Assembly (NCBI RefSeq): GCF_932294415.1
Contig: NC_065535.1
Location: forward strand, 81,489,862 to 81,553,861
DNA length: 64,000 bases
Reading direction: 5' to 3'
Source of the DNA: Quercus robur
Taxonomy: Eukaryota; Streptophyta; Magnoliopsida; Fagales; Fagaceae
Part shown: positions 21,040 to 32,656 of the stretch, one piece after another
Layout of the letters: each line of letters opens with the position of its first letter
How positions within the stretch are numbered: the stretch's first letter is position 1
Made by a program: the position numbers and the translations under genes
The notes under the pieces: generated by a model
The model's input: the letters and a program-made list of their open reading frames with translations, nothing else
Databases searched by the model: none
Told to the model about the DNA's origin: nothing

Positions 21040-22075
21040 ATGGCAGAGGAGCTTGAAAGGCTGTGGAGTAAACTGTCATTTACTGAGGAGGAGGATGAAG
21101 GAATCGAGCTTGATTTCAACTGTACCAAGGCAGCAAGGGAGATAGGGAAGAACTGTGCGTTAATGAAGATCTTAGCTCACAAAAGTATAAGCATTAAGGC
21201 ACTTAGAAAAAACATGAGAATGCTCTAGAAACCCAACAAGGGTGTCCAAATTTCTGAGGTTGATGAGGATCTATTCTTGGTGGAATTCGGGAATGGTAGG
21301 GACAAGAAAAAATTTTTGGATATGTGTCCATGGAGTTATGAAAAGTAGTTGGTTCTACTCCAAGAGTTCAATGGGAAACTTACCCCAAAGGAGGTCAAGA
21401 TCAGGTGGGCACCCTTTTGGGTCCAAATTTTCAACCTTCCCCTGAACTGTAGAACGAAGGAAATAGGACTAGCAATTGGTGCCAAGCTAGGTGAGGTGTT
21501 GGAGATAGATGTTCAAGAGTCTGGGGTTCATTGGGGAACGTGTTTGAGGGTGAAGGTGCATTTAGATGTGACCAAGACATTGCTTAGAGGTAAAAAGATC
21601 ACTATGGAAGGCGGGGAAAGCAGGTGGGTCAATTTCAAGTATGAGAGGCTGCCCAACTTCTGCTACCAGTGTGGACTGCTGAACCACGCTCTAAAAGAAT
21701 GCCCAAAAAATGGTGAAGGAAACAAGAGCACAGAGAGGTGATATCATAAGGAGATATGCGCAAGAACAAAACAAAATGGGTATGGGAAGAAGAGCGGACA
21801 CATATACAAGCCAGTGGGGCGCCGAAGCTAAATTGGAAAGGAGGAAGGTGACTCTCAGTGCAAACGAAATCTCAGTGGGGATTGGTGAGGCTCATGGCTC
21901 GAGACAACCAACCTTGGAGAAGAATCCGTTGACACAGCAGAAAGTTAAGGCTGGGGAAGGTGTGATGGCGTCAATGGTATTACACGAAAATGGGATGGGC
22001 GACGAGATGGCTAAAAAGAAAGAAAAGAAGATGACGGTTTCAGTAGTGGATGCATCGATCCAAGCAAAATCTTAG
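21040..22075 (+). pseudogene. LINE ORF1 (DUF4283-like plus CCHC knuckle), broken
   Basis: Begins MAEELERLWSKLSFTEEEDE about 160 bp into the element. In-frame stops occur at about 21226 and 21343 (the latter in YEK*LVLLQ, where a Q codon would fit, CAG to TAG). After the second stop comes the DUF4283-type segment (VKIRWAPFWVQIFNLP), then a zinc knuckle C-X2-C-X4-H-X4-C starting near 21661 (CYQCGLLNHALKECP). The frame ends at 21741, and the C-terminal tail continues in another frame (21710-22075). The intact family protein binds element RNA and DNA as a chaperone. Confidence 0.85.
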
Positions 22076-22446
22076 ATAAATGAGATAGAGAGCATGACGT
22101 GGGACAAAAGTATTGACCAAAGGGAAAAATTAGTGCTGAAAGAAATTTTGGCGCCAGCTTTAGATGTAAAAAACGGGTGGATTGAGGAAAAAATGGGCCA
22201 AAACAGTAGGCACTAGAAACGTTTGGCCCGAGAGGTTAAAAAGGAATCAAAAGGGGAGGAAAAAGGGCCTAAAAGCTTGAAACAGGAGGGCCAAACCCCA
22301 TTAAGTGACTTAGACCCAAATGTGCTAGATACAAAATGCAGAAAAGATGGTAGAAATGAAGGTAAACAAATTAGACGTAGGTCTAATGAAGAAATGGTGA
22401 TGGTTGGCAGAGAGGCGGTTGCTGCGAGGCAACACCGCCGAGCCTC

Positions 22447-25400
22447 ATGACAATCCTGGCATGGAACTGTCGAGGCATGGGGTCGGCCTTGGCAGTTCGG
22501 ACTCTTGCCGATGAGGCGAGATCAAAGGACCCACTGTTGGTTTTCTTAACAGAAACGAAGATAGGGGAGAGCAAAATGAAGGGAATTAGAAATAAATTGG
22601 AGTATACGCAGGGCATTACGGTTCCTAGTGATGGAAAAAGTGGAGGGCTAGCTATGATGTGGAAGGAAGGCTCAGATATCAAACTTAGAAGCTGCTCAAA
22701 CTCCCACATAGATGTGGAAGTCCATTCGAGCTCGGCACCAATTCCATGGAGAGCTACGGGTTTCTATGGGCACCCCGATATAGATAAACGTTTTATCTCG
22801 TGGCAATTGCTGGAATTTCTTAAAAATCAGTATACAATGTCGTGGATAGTGTTTGGTGATTTTAATTAAATTACACAGTCAGATGAGAAAATAGGGTGGT
22901 TGGACAGAGATGCTAAACAGATGGCGGAGTTTAGGGACTATTTGAATCGATGTGAGCTATGTGATTTAGGCTTTATTGGACAGAAGTTCACATGGTGCAA
23001 TGGGTAGGATGGTGAGCAGCGCACTAAGATTAGGCTTGACAGAATGGTCGCGAATGAGGATTGGTTGAGATTATACCCTGAGGCGAGAGTGAGGCATGTA
23101 GCGATGTCCATTTCGGATCATTGCTTATTAATGCTCTCTCTCACGTGCAAACAACCCAAAAAACAGGGGAGGAAACATTTTTTTATTGAAGCAATGTGGA
23201 CAAGGGATGAAAGGTGCAGAGAAATAATAGAAGGGGCATAGGAGTTGGATCGGGTGGACTCAAAGGGTGGTATAAGGGGTAGAATCAAAAGATGCCAGGA
23301 ACAAATTCAAAAATGGAATTGGATGGAGTTTGGGAATGTTAATAAGATGCTAAAACAAACAAAAAAAAAAAAAAAAAAAAAGGAGAAATTTCAACAACTG
23401 GAGTTATGGGACAGCTTACATGGGAATGCAAAGGAGATCAAGAGGGTGAGAAAGGACATTAATGAGATTCAGGTTAGAGAAGCAATGATGTGGAATCAAA
23501 GGTCTAGAACACTTTGGTTAAAATGGGGTGATAGAAACACAAAGTTCTTCCACGCTACCGCGAGTCAAAGACAGAGGAAAAATTGGATTGTGGGGCTACA
23601 AGACTCGCATGGGGTTTGGCAAGAAGATAAAGAAGAAATTGAGCGAACCATTTTGGGTTACTTTGAGACCATTTACAAGTCCAACCAGCCAACCTATTTT
23701 GAGGCTAGCTTGAGCTCAATAACTACCCGAGTCTCTATAGACATGAATGAAGAACTGCTTGCAGATTTCAAGGCTGAGAAATTTTGGTATGCCCTAAAGC
23801 AAATGCACCCAACAAAAGCTCACAGGCCGGACGGTATGTCACCAATCTTCTTTAAACACAATTGGAATATTGTTGGGCCAAAAGTGGTTAATTATGTTCT
23901 TTCTTCTCTTAATTTGGGTAGGATGCCATGTAGTCTGAATGGAACATATATATACCTTATCCCAAAGGTGAAATTCCCCCCAAAAAATTATGGAATTCAG
24001 GCCAATAAGTTTGTGCAATGTGGTGTATAAACTAATCTCTAAGGTTCTTGCTAATAGACTGAAAAGAGTGTTGGCTGTAGTGATTGATGAGTCGCAGAGC
24101 GCTTTTGTCCCTAGTAGACTTATTACTGATAACGTGCTTGTAGCCTTTGAAACCATGCATTGCATCAATCAAAGAAAGAAAGGGAAGGAAGCACTTATGG
24201 CCGTAAAACTTGACATGAGCAAGGCGTACGACTAGGTGTACTTGGAAGCTATGATGAGAAAGATGGGTTTTCATGAAAGGTGGACTTCCCTAATAATGAT
24301 GTGTGTAACTACAGTTTCCTACTCTGTGTTAATTAATGGCGAACCAAAAGGGAAAATTACTCCATCAAGGGGGTTACGCCAAGGTGACCCCATATCTCCC
24401 TACTTCTTCTTATTGTGTGCTGAAGGTCTATCAGCAATGATCAAAAAGGAGGAAGGGGGGGGGGGGGAGGCATTTAAAGGGGCTTGCAGTTAGTAGAAGA
24501 GCTCCAAGCATTACCCATATGTTGTTTGCTGACGATAGCTTAGTGTTTTGTAGAGCCACGAGGGAGGAATGTGATAGGGTTTTAAAAGTGCTTGAGGATT
24601 ATGAAGGGGATTTGAGGCAAAAATTCAATAAGGAAAAAACCTCTCTCTATTTTAGCAAGAACACTAGCAGGGAGATAAAGGAATATGTGAAGGAGAAGTT
24701 TGGGGCTAGAGTTGTTCAACACCATGAAAAGTACTTGGGGCTGCCACCGCTTGTGGGGAGGGGAAAAAGAAAGGCCTTCAATTGAATCAAGGACCAAGTA
24801 GGGAGGAAAATAGCTTGTCGGAAGGGTAAGCTTCTTTCTCATGCTAGTAGGGAAATTCTCATTAAGGCGGTCGCTCAAGCAATGCCAACGTATACGATGA
24901 GTTGTTTCAAACTCCCGAACACGTTGTGCAAAGAGCTGAACTCCCTAATGGGGAACTTTTGGTGGGGCCAAAAAGATAAGGAAAGGAAAATGGCTTGGAT
25001 CTCATGGGAGAGGTTGTGCACTCTAATGGCAAAGGGAGGTATGGGATTTAGGGACTTAAAAGCCTTCAATCTGGTGCTACTTGCTAAACAATGGTGGAGA
25101 ATGTAGCAAAATGCTGATTCTCTTGTCCATAGAGTGCTCAAAGTGAAATATTTCCCGAATAATGTGGCTAATGAGGCGGAGTTAGGAAGTAGGCATTCCT
25201 ATGCGTGGAGAAGCATATGGACAGCAAAAAAGGTGGTTGATAGAAGGTCTAGATGGTGCATAGGAAATGGGGAAGGGGTACGGATATGGAAGGATAGGTG
25301 GATTCCATCCCCGGAATCATTCAAAGTGACAAGCCCGGTTGATGCCCACTCGGGATTAGAGATGGTGTCGAGTTTGATGGATGTAGATAGGAGGGATTGG

Positions 25401-26518
25401 GATGTGGGGAAAGTAAGAAACACGTTCCTACCTCATGAGGCTGAACTGATTCTGAGTATTCCTATCAGTGCCAGACTACCAAAAGACTCCCTTATATGGG
25501 CTTGGACCTCAAATGGAAGATTCACAGTTAAAAGCGCATACAATGTGGCCCAAAAAGTACTAAAAGTAGAAGGGCGTAGAGGGGAGGAAGGGGGCAACTC
25601 AGACAGCACGGGGATGAGGGATATTTGGAGGATTGTATGGCATTTGAACTGTCCAAACAAAATCAAACATATTTTTTGGAGAGCATGTAAAAATATAATG
25701 CCCACAAAACTACGCCTAAAATCATGTGGAATTAGCAAGGATGGGGGGTGCGACATGTGTGGGTTAGGGGAATCGTCGGGGCACACCTTGTGGAGCTGCA
25801 GAATGGCCGAAGTTGTGTGGTGAGGTACCAGGTTAAAACTCTTTTATTTTCATGACCCCCCAAGTGATTTCATTGACATTGTGTGGGAAATCAAAAATAG
25901 GTGTGTAGGGGTTAACTAGGATTTGTTTGCAACAACTGTATGGGGACTATGGAACAACAGAAACCAAGTGAGACATGTGGGACAATGCAAAATCCATGAG
26001 ATGATTGTGAAGGAAGCCATAGAATGTTTAAAGGAATACCAAGCAGCAAACATGTGCATAGAAAACACTACTACACCGATGCGGTAACGTGGAGGCCACC
26101 AAAACAGGGCTGGTACAAAGTTAAAACAGATGGAGCTACGTTTGATGATATCAAGTGTTGTGGAGTCGGGGTGGTTATCAAAAATGAAAGGGGCGAAATA
26201 ATGGGGGCACTGAGTTAGAAATTTGGGCTGCCGTTGGATAGTTTGGAAGTTGAGGCAAAGGCAGTTGAGGAAGGTGTGGCGCTCGCGTGGGACCTCAGAT
26301 TAAAAGACATCATTATTGAAAGTGATGCACTGTTGGTGACAAACTCCCTGGAGAAACAGAGTGGGATGCTGAGCTCTATAAGAAAAGTGGTTGAAGGAAT
26401 TTTGGAGGGTCTGAGGAAGTTCAATGCTTGGGATATCAACCATACCCGTAGAAGTGGCAATATTGTGGCTCATATCATGGCTAGGCAAGCCAAATTTCTA
26501 ACTATGTGTAATATCTAG
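22447..26518 (+). pseudogene. LINE ORF2 (endonuclease, RT, RNase H), broken
   Basis: An apurinic-type endonuclease domain starts at MTILAWNCRGMGS (22447), with the stop after VFGDFN at 22867. Reverse transcriptase follows: PDGMSPIFFK (about 23830), [19 protein letters not shown] (about 24002), LDMSKAYD (about 24210), GLRQGDPISPYFF (about 24373) and the catalytic FADD (about 24525). Then come a zf-RVT-type C-terminal zinc-binding region (CDMCGLGESSGHTLW, about 25750) and RNase H (VKTDGA... to ...GNIVAHIMARQA, about 26120-26490). Stops also occur near 23006, 23239, 24233, 24784, 25105, 25916 and 26216. Frame changes occur near 23985 and at a G run near 24457. In several places TGG has become TAG or TGA. 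It cannot make an active protein. Confidence 0.93.
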
Positions 26519-27047
26519 GTCGAGGATACTCCGCCCAGTATAGCAGATCAAGTTCAAATGGATGTAGCCCAATGTATCTCTATTTCTAGTTAATGAAAGT
26601 TTGATCGGGCTGTTTATCAAAAAAAAAACCATGAGGTGCAAGTAGCTACAAGCCTACCAGGCTTTTGGCTTCTAAGTCTTGTATTAATGGTTAATTGTTC
26701 TCAATTCCTAGTCAGATTTACAAGTGCATGCAGCATGGTGCATATAACTTCGCATATTCACATAGTACCTGAAAGTTTTCCTAGGTTCCCAAAGACATTC
26801 TATATTAATATGTTGCTTTTGGTAGAGGGTTGCAGATAAAAAGGACATTTTATATTTTGAAGGGAATCGACCCAAACAATTCTTCAAACTAATTTTTATT
26901 TTTATTTTTTTGATGTGTTTAAAATAAATTTTAAATTTACTTGAAAATGACCATTTAACAGCATATTCAAGGGCCCAAAATTATGGGGGAAAAAAAATTA
27001 TATTTTTTAGGTAGTAATTAAATTGTTTTATTTGCATAATAAGATAA

Positions 27048-27222
27048 GGGTCCGGTTAATGTGTGTCCTTAAGACACACATTAACCATCCATTTTGGAAA
27101 AGTTTTTATGGAAAATTAAAAAAGCTGTCAAAACAGTGAATTACTTTTTTGTTTTTTTTCATAAAAAGTTTCCTAAAATGGATTACTAATATATGCCCTA
27201 AGGGCACACGTTAGTAAATCCC
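27048..27222. mobile_element. MULE-type MITE, copy 2 of 3
   Basis: 175-bp foldback starting GGGTCCGGTTAATGTG and ending CACGTTAGTAAATCCC. It is flanked by the perfect 9-bp duplication ataagataa (27039-27047, 27223-27231), the length typical of Mutator elements. Confidence 0.85.
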
Positions 27223-27357
27223 ATAAGATAATATTACTTGATGCTCTAAGCTAAGGGTATGATTGGAAGTTGAGCAGTCACTCTTGACGCCCACTTTGTG
27301 CAAGTGGGATTTCCACCACAGTAATTGAATGCAAAACTTCATACTATCTGAAATCAG

Positions 27358-27570
27358 GGCTGCGCCAAGTGTAGTGTAGGGTGGTCATGTGAATATCTTG
27401 ACTTGAATTTTTTTTTAAATATTTTTTTTTAAATTGAATTTCAAATTAATATAAGTTATTAAACACCTAAAAAAAATTGACCACCTTAAACAAACTTGAA
27501 CACCTTAAATAACAATTTGAGCCCATTAAAAATTAAATTTAACTTTTTCAAAATTTTGGTTTGTTGAATG
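27358..27570. repeat. Degenerate dispersed repeat
   Basis: Begins gggctgcgccaagtgtagtg and continues into A/T tracts. It resembles 2130-2300 and 49216-49345. Too decayed to classify. Confidence 0.35.
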
Positions 27571-27587
27571 TTGAACTAAAAAATTGC

Positions 27588-27766
27588 GAGAAATGTTATG
27601 TTTTCAATATTTTCGCAACACTTTTGCAATAAATCTTAAGTAGCAAGTTGTTACTCATAGGTTAAAAAATAATTTCATTGGTATGTTAAAATTAGAACTA
27701 GTAAAAACTTACCTCTTAGGCTTTGCTATGTAAGTGATGCAAAAATGTTGTGGATGTCTCACTTTC
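27588..27766. mobile_element. MITE with 9-bp target duplication
   Basis: Starts GAGAAATGTTATG; the right arm ends GTGGATGTCTCACTTTC. Flanked on both sides by aaaaattgc (27579-27587, 27767-27775). Same family as 11166-11335 and 12290-12458. Confidence 0.7.
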
Positions 27767-28372
27767 AAAAATTGCCTAAACAACCAAATTAGCCTAAAAA
27801 CCCAAATCAAATATTTAATTGTGATTTTTTAAATTGTGTTTTCAAAGGGCAGATTTTAAAATCGTTATTTTTTTATTAAAAAAATATACACTTTTCAAAT
27901 AGCTAGTCTGTTTGTCCTTGCTTTAGTTTATAACCAAATTTATTAGATTTATGTGATACATTTTTTCAAAAAGGTAATGCATTTTGTTTATATTGTTACT
28001 TATTTAGGCAATATGTTGGTAATTGAAAGAGAAATCAGTAGTTTAACGATTGCTTAATTATGTATATTGAAAAAGATGTAGTTTGATAACATTGATAGTG
28101 AAACTATCATATTATACAACGGTTTTAAAATATGAAAACTTGTGAAAGAAATTTTAAAATTTTATGTATTTGCGCATTTTTTTGTGATGTTAATATATTC
28201 AAGTTCTATTTTTATTTAAAAAAATTTTAATTTAAGTTTTTTAATATCCACCCTGAAAAAAAATCCCAGAAGTGTCTGAAAGGTAATAATAAGAGAAAAT
28301 TTTAAACCAATTTTGCCCCCCAAAAACATAAATGCAACATTGTCAATAATATACAGTCATAATTCTTAGTAT

Positions 28373-28515
28373 TGTACGATATGTATCGTATCATGTACAA
28401 AAAGTTTCGTATCGTAAGGGTGTATCGTAGGTGCTCATGAATCGTCCGATACATAAATGTGTATCGTATAAATCGTATCGTATCGTATGGGTGAATCGTA
28501 TAATACGTACGATAC
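28373..28515. repeat. GTATCG-rich subterminal repeat, left part
   Basis: Many iterations of gtatcgta/atcgtatc in about 140 bp. A matching patch in the opposite sense (cgatacgatacacgatac) lies at about 34825-34880, on the far side of the E2 insertion. Together they look like the two ends of one older DNA transposon split by E2. Confidence 0.5.
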
Positions 28516-28975
28516 ATAGACATAGGGGTTTAAAATGGGTTATTTTGTTAAAATTTGTGGTTTTATTTTATTTAAATAAGTTGTTAGAATTTTTGAACAC
28601 AAAATTATTGGGAAACTTAATTGAGTTTAATAAAATAGCAAGTCCATGACTTTTTTTTTTTTTTTCCTTCCTTCTCTTTTTCCTACAAAATTTAGACTAT
28701 ACTCACAACACTCAATTTCATATGTGCAAAAATATTTTCTATGCTATTAATAATGTATTATATGAAAATATAATTATTTTGTTATGAGTCTAAAAATCTA
28801 GAATGCCAAGAAAAAATATGAAGAAAATATTATTAGAATAAAACAACAAAAAATAGTAAATGATGATAATAATGAAGAAAATATCTATGAAAAAAATAAT
28901 TTTGCAAGATGTTGAACATGATGATAACATTGACTTATATGGAGTTGATTTGCCAAGATAATGAAAATATATTAT

Positions 28976-29616
28976 TGTAAGGTCACGTTCCGCGACGAAC
29001 CGCAGTAGTGTTGGGTTCGCACGTGAATGGGCCCAAATAATATCATTTGTAGAGAGTGGATTCGAAAGGCTAGGCCTTAGTTACCCAGCGGTGGTTTTTG
29101 TGGTGTTCATATGTGATTAAAGTGCCTTCACCCTTGGAGTCTTTCTCCTGGAGGTGGACTGGAAGCCCTTCCTTTTTGGCCAGTCTTCCCAGCCCCCTTC
29201 TCTAGATTACTTATTTTTTCTTTTATACTAGCCTGCATTCACTTTCCTTCGTCCACGTGTAGGGTCAACCTTTCCAACACTGATACTTGTCCCGTCAGTC
29301 TAAGACAAAAGTCGTAAGGAGTGGTTGATAAAGCTAAAGCCTACGACTCTGTTAGGTGCAGAGCTAGGTATGGGGAAGGTAGTAAGGGTAGCCTTTCCTA
29401 GATATTTTAGATTTTCTTTCAAGTTTGTCCCTATACCGTTTTTGCCCTTCTTCTTGATGGAGCTTAGGGCCAGCCGAGGACTACACTGTCCTCGGCTGCT
29501 TCTCCGGGCCCATTTGTGCTTCACATCATTGAGTTTGGATTGTAACACTCTTCGGCTTAGGCCTTAGGGCTCCCCATGAATAAATGAGCTCGGCCCATAA
29601 ATTGCTGGGCCCTACA
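28976..29616 (-). repeat. 3' LTR of E2
   Basis: 641 bp. On the element strand it starts tgtagggccc and ends ccttaca. Confidence 0.92.
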
Positions 29617-29634
29617 ATAGCCCCTCAAAACCCT
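29617..29634 (-). other. Polypurine tract of E2
   Basis: On the minus strand agggttttgaggggctat immediately precedes the 3' LTR, identical to the tract of E1. Confidence 0.8.
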
Positions 29635-29951
29635 GCTGTCCGACTTCCTGGTTGGAGAGGAGGGTTTTGATAATACCGAGCCTTTATTATGACTCATTTA
29701 ATTCAGCCCTTGACTGACGCTAGCGACTCTTCACTTGCTCAGGGAATGTACCGGTCCACAAGATGTTCCCCTTGATTTGCGCACGACGCGTTTATGCCGT
29801 TTAGTTATCTGAAGCGCGTCTTTAATATCTTCCCTTTACGAGACCTCCCAGGTTCAACGGTTTTGGATGGCGTGGGGGAATGAAACGGGCGTATTCATGT
29901 TTGCAGATTTCCTTGGAGATCTGAACTCATTAAGTACTCTTTTCTTCGTCC

Positions 29952-29964
29952 CCTATATAAAGAG
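29952..29964 (+). promoter_or_regulatory. TATA box of antisense block B (E2)
   Basis: cctatataaagag, about 140 bp before ORF B, identical to the E1 box at 8961-8973 although surrounding sequence has diverged. Confidence 0.6.
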
Positions 29965-30102
29965 AAGAAACAAGAGTTGTTTCTCCCACAGATGAATCCC
30001 TTTACTCCCCCCAAAATTTGAAACCCTTAGATTCCTTCCGGAGTTTACTTTCATTCTCCGGTTATACCTTAACCTGAAATACACTCATCGTAGTAATAAG
30101 CA

Positions 30103-30330
30103 ATGAAAAAATTATTCCCCTCCCAGAAACGCCATGCTCTAACAAAGCTCGAAATGGCTCGGTCAGGGCAAGGATGGTGGAGACTCAAGATTTGTCTTGC
30201 CTTTCTTTCAACCAAAATCCGAAGTAGGGACTCGTCACGTCACATTTTTGGCGTGACTGAGCCGAGGACACACATCATCAGTACTACCCGCTCTCTCATG
30301 AGCATATCTAATATGGCACCAGTGTGTTAG
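30103..30330 (+). CDS. Antisense ORF B of E2, unknown protein
   Basis: 75 residues, MKKLFPSQKRHALTKLEMAR onward. Conserved with E1 8847-8509: LTKLEMARSG, GWWRLK, KIRSR, SLMSI. After its stop another frame (30324-30620) continues with a CT-tract product and a tail, AEIGEILKTSLKDT, that matches DNA retained in E1. The ancestral product was therefore probably longer, and the frame break here may be a mutation or a lost intron border. Not a recognised family. Confidence 0.4.
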   Translation: MKKLFPSQKRHALTKLEMARSGQGWWRLKICLAFLSTKIRSRDSSRHIFGVTEPRTHIISTTRSLMSISNMAPVC

Positions 30331-31084
30331 GAGTCAGGACTGGGACAGGGACTAAGTGCCCCTGCTTCTTCCTCTCTTCGTTCACTGGCGCCTCCTTTTG
30401 CCTCTCTTTCTTCCTTCTCACCTTTTCCCTCTTCTTCTCCTCCTTCTTTTACTCATGTCCTCCATCTTCTTCATTCATCTCCTCCATCTTCCTCATTCAT
30501 CTCCTCCATCCTCTTCTTCCTTCTCCTTCATCTTTTTCTAAAGAAAGTTCTTCTCTCAATATGAGTAATACTGAGGCAGAGATTGGAGAGATTTTGAAGA
30601 CGAGTTTAAAAGACACCTGACTGTTTACTTATCCGTATTGCGGATGTTATTGTTATTTCGGCAATTCACCTTTTGTATAGGCTTGTTTAAGCCCCTTTTT
30701 GTACGTTGTAATAATTTTTCATATTAATAAAAATTGTTGTTATTTTACTTCGCATGTTCTATTTCTATGTTTTTACAAGTTTACAAGCGCTGCTCGGCAC
30801 AATAATAAAGCATTTGAACCAATGACAACTAAGGTCAAAATACTTGCTAATAAAAAGATGTCACCATAACTTTAATAGAATTATTTGACACAGCAATGCC
30901 TATCTGTGAATAACGATACTTACCCAAAACAATGCCGAGATTAGAATTGGATGCTCTATGCGGTGTAGGAGATAATCATCCGAGGACATATCCCTCGCAA
31001 GAATGAACAACCCCCATAGGCTACCAAATAGTGGGGCGTCTCGCCATCATCCTAACACTTTTATCGGCCTTAACATTTTAAAGT

Positions 31085-31240
31085 ATTTGAGCCGAGGGCT
31101 TTCCCCATTTGAGTAGTGGGCGTCCCAATAGGTTTGAGTCCGAGGACTTCACAACGCCTTGGTTCTGTCCAAAACCTAGTTTTGTCACCCAGGTAGTTGG
31201 TTTCCCCATAGGCTTGAGTCCGAAGGCTGTAGTTCAGTTT
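31085..31240 (-). repeat. Degenerate units of the 80-bp repeat in E2
   Basis: Two diverged units (ggtttgagtccgaggac and ggcttgagtccgaaggc on the plus strand) between antisense blocks A and B, corresponding to the 78-bp repeats of E1 at 7586-7880. Confidence 0.65.
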
Positions 31241-31661
31241 CTCCCTTTCCTCAGGTATTTCGCGAGGTGCCGAGCAGGAGGTTGTCCTCGGCAACGGCTA
31301 TTCCTCGGCGTGGGCCATTGTCCCTGGGCCCCCATGCAGAACGGGCCTGGGCCGCGAATTCACTAGGCCCACAACTTAAAGGGTATTTACGTAGTTTTTG
31401 GTCACGCAGTACTTTTTGGCATCCCAATGTTCGAGGTGCACCTTCCCGAGACTTCTTTAATCCCATGGTTGCAGGTGGCGTTAGAGATTGGGCCAGAGCC
31501 ATCTTGTCTATAGCGTTCCTTGGGACGCTGCGTGAATTAAATGCCACCACCTTATCTCTTTAAATAAATAGGAGAGAAAGTTGCTTCACCTACGCACCAA
31601 TTCTTCAGTTTCCTCCCAAATCACAACTCCCATATCCAGTGCTATCCCCCCTTAGCATAAC

Positions 31662-31922
31662 ATGTTTGAGGCGAGGGTTGGGGAGAAGAAACTCTCTCCG
31701 CCACAGAGGCACCGTGTCCTCTTGAGACTCAGAATAGTGAGGTACGGGCAAAGGAAACATAAATTCAAGAGAATACTCCGCTTCGACAGAGGGGAAAGGG
31801 TGTTTCTCCCTCTTCTAGTCAAAATCCGAAGCAGGTTCTGTTCATGCCAGAATTTTGGTGTGTCAGAAGAAAGATTCTCCGCCATCATCGTCTCTACCCT
31901 GTCGCAGGCAAATTTTTGGTGA
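31662..31922 (+). CDS. Antisense ORF A1 of E2, unknown basic protein
   Basis: 86 residues starting MFEARVGEKKLSPPQRHRVL. It aligns without a gap with the E1 product (start 7147) and is strongly enriched in R and K. The KIRSR...CSCQNFGVSEE segment is the part resembling ORF B (KIRSRDSSRHIFGVTE). Confidence 0.4.
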   Translation: MFEARVGEKKLSPPQRHRVLLRLRIVRYGQRKHKFKRILRFDRGERVFLPLLVKIRSRFCSCQNFGVSEERFSAIIVSTLSQANFW

Positions 31923-32049
31923 AGGCTTCTCAACTTCCGGCTCCCTGCACCTTTCCTTCAACGGTGTGAGGCTCAAGTTGGGTTTCTTTTGCTGCCTGAG
32001 TTATGGGCATGTAAAAGCATTGAGGAAGAACAAGGTCTTGGAGCAGTAG
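31855..32049 (+). CDS. Antisense ORF A2 of E2, unknown protein
   Basis: 64 residues, MVCQKKDSPPS to KNKVLEQ, the same length and stop as the E1 version. It overlaps the A1 frame by 68 bp. Having both overlapping frames kept in two diverged elements hints at a spliced or frameshifted joint product, but could also reflect limited divergence. Confidence 0.35.
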   Translation: MVCQKKDSPPSSSLPCRRQIFGEGFSTSGSLHLSFNGVRLKLGFFCCLSYGHVKALRKNKVLEQ

Positions 32050-32656
32050 CCAACCTCTCTTCTGATCCACTTCCTCGGCTTTATCTTATTCTCTTGTATC
32101 TTTCTTTCTTTTTGGTTATGTAGTGAGCTCTGACATAAGCTGATTCCAGCTTTTCATTGTACGCTGTACTGTTTCTTTGTTTTAGTAAAAATGAAAATTT
32201 ATTTACTTGTTTTGAATACTATTCTTTTGGCAACACCACTTTGTGAATGGGTGTGCTCCATGTGTTTGTTTCTCCTCGGCGATATTTAAAGCAAGAACCC
32301 TTGAAACACAATCCAACTAGTTCTAATTTGCCGACACTACCAGGCATAATAATAACAATTCATAGTAAGTTGAACTTAGGAAACTAACCGAGATAATGGT
32401 TGAACGTTCTGTAATAAGTGCGAGAATACTGTTTGAGAACGACCAATTCTAAATAATTCATCCGAGGGGGTGACCGAGCATTGAATGACTTCGCTTATGC
32501 TTTTGGAAACATGTTGCTCCATTCCGTACTAGTCCCTTTGGTTTTGAGGATCCGAGGGCAAACTAGAGAATCCATGTAGTTCAGGAATTAACTCAATTGT
32601 TAATGGAGAGTTTTCCTCGGGGAGATTCTAAGGTCCACGTAACGTAGTTTTTACTT

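Larger units (their letters stand above)
20882..26627 (+). mobile_element. Full-length, inactivated plant LINE (L1 type)
   Basis: A 5.7-kb non-LTR retrotransposon flanked by the perfect 12-bp duplication accatgaggtgc (20870-20881 and 26628-26639) and ending in a short A tail after ctgtttatc. It holds ORF1 (nucleic-acid binding) and ORF2 (endonuclease, reverse transcriptase, zinc finger, RNase H), both broken by many stops and several frameshifts. The intact 5' end and clean target duplication show a full-length insertion that decayed afterwards. Confidence 0.95.
29952..30745 (+). other. Antisense block B of E2 (transcription-unit-like)
   Basis: TATA box, ORF B, a CT-rich middle, a conserved segment encoding AEIGEILKTSLKDT (to 30620), then an A-rich 3' end with an AATAAA-like signal (attaataaaaattg, about 30723-30736). 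Colinear with E1 8980-8240 on its minus strand. Confidence 0.5.
31550..32205 (+). other. Antisense block A of E2 (transcription-unit-like)
   Basis: An AT segment (tttaaataaataggag, about 31559-31574) that could serve as a TATA element, then ORF A1, ORF A2 and a 3' end (attgtacgctgtactg ... agtaaaaatgaaaat). It is colinear with the E1 block. Its 3' end also resembles that of block B (gtacgttgtaataat ... aataaaaat), in line with an A/B duplication. Confidence 0.45.

Noticed and set aside
22447-22869. Stand-alone endonuclease-like host gene
   Set aside because: It is the N-terminal part of the LINE ORF2, bounded by the element's target duplication.
29300-29567. Paired open frames on both strands within the E2 LTR (also 34268-34535)
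   Set aside because: Present in both copies only because they are LTRs of one element; no domain, and the frames cross promoter sequence.
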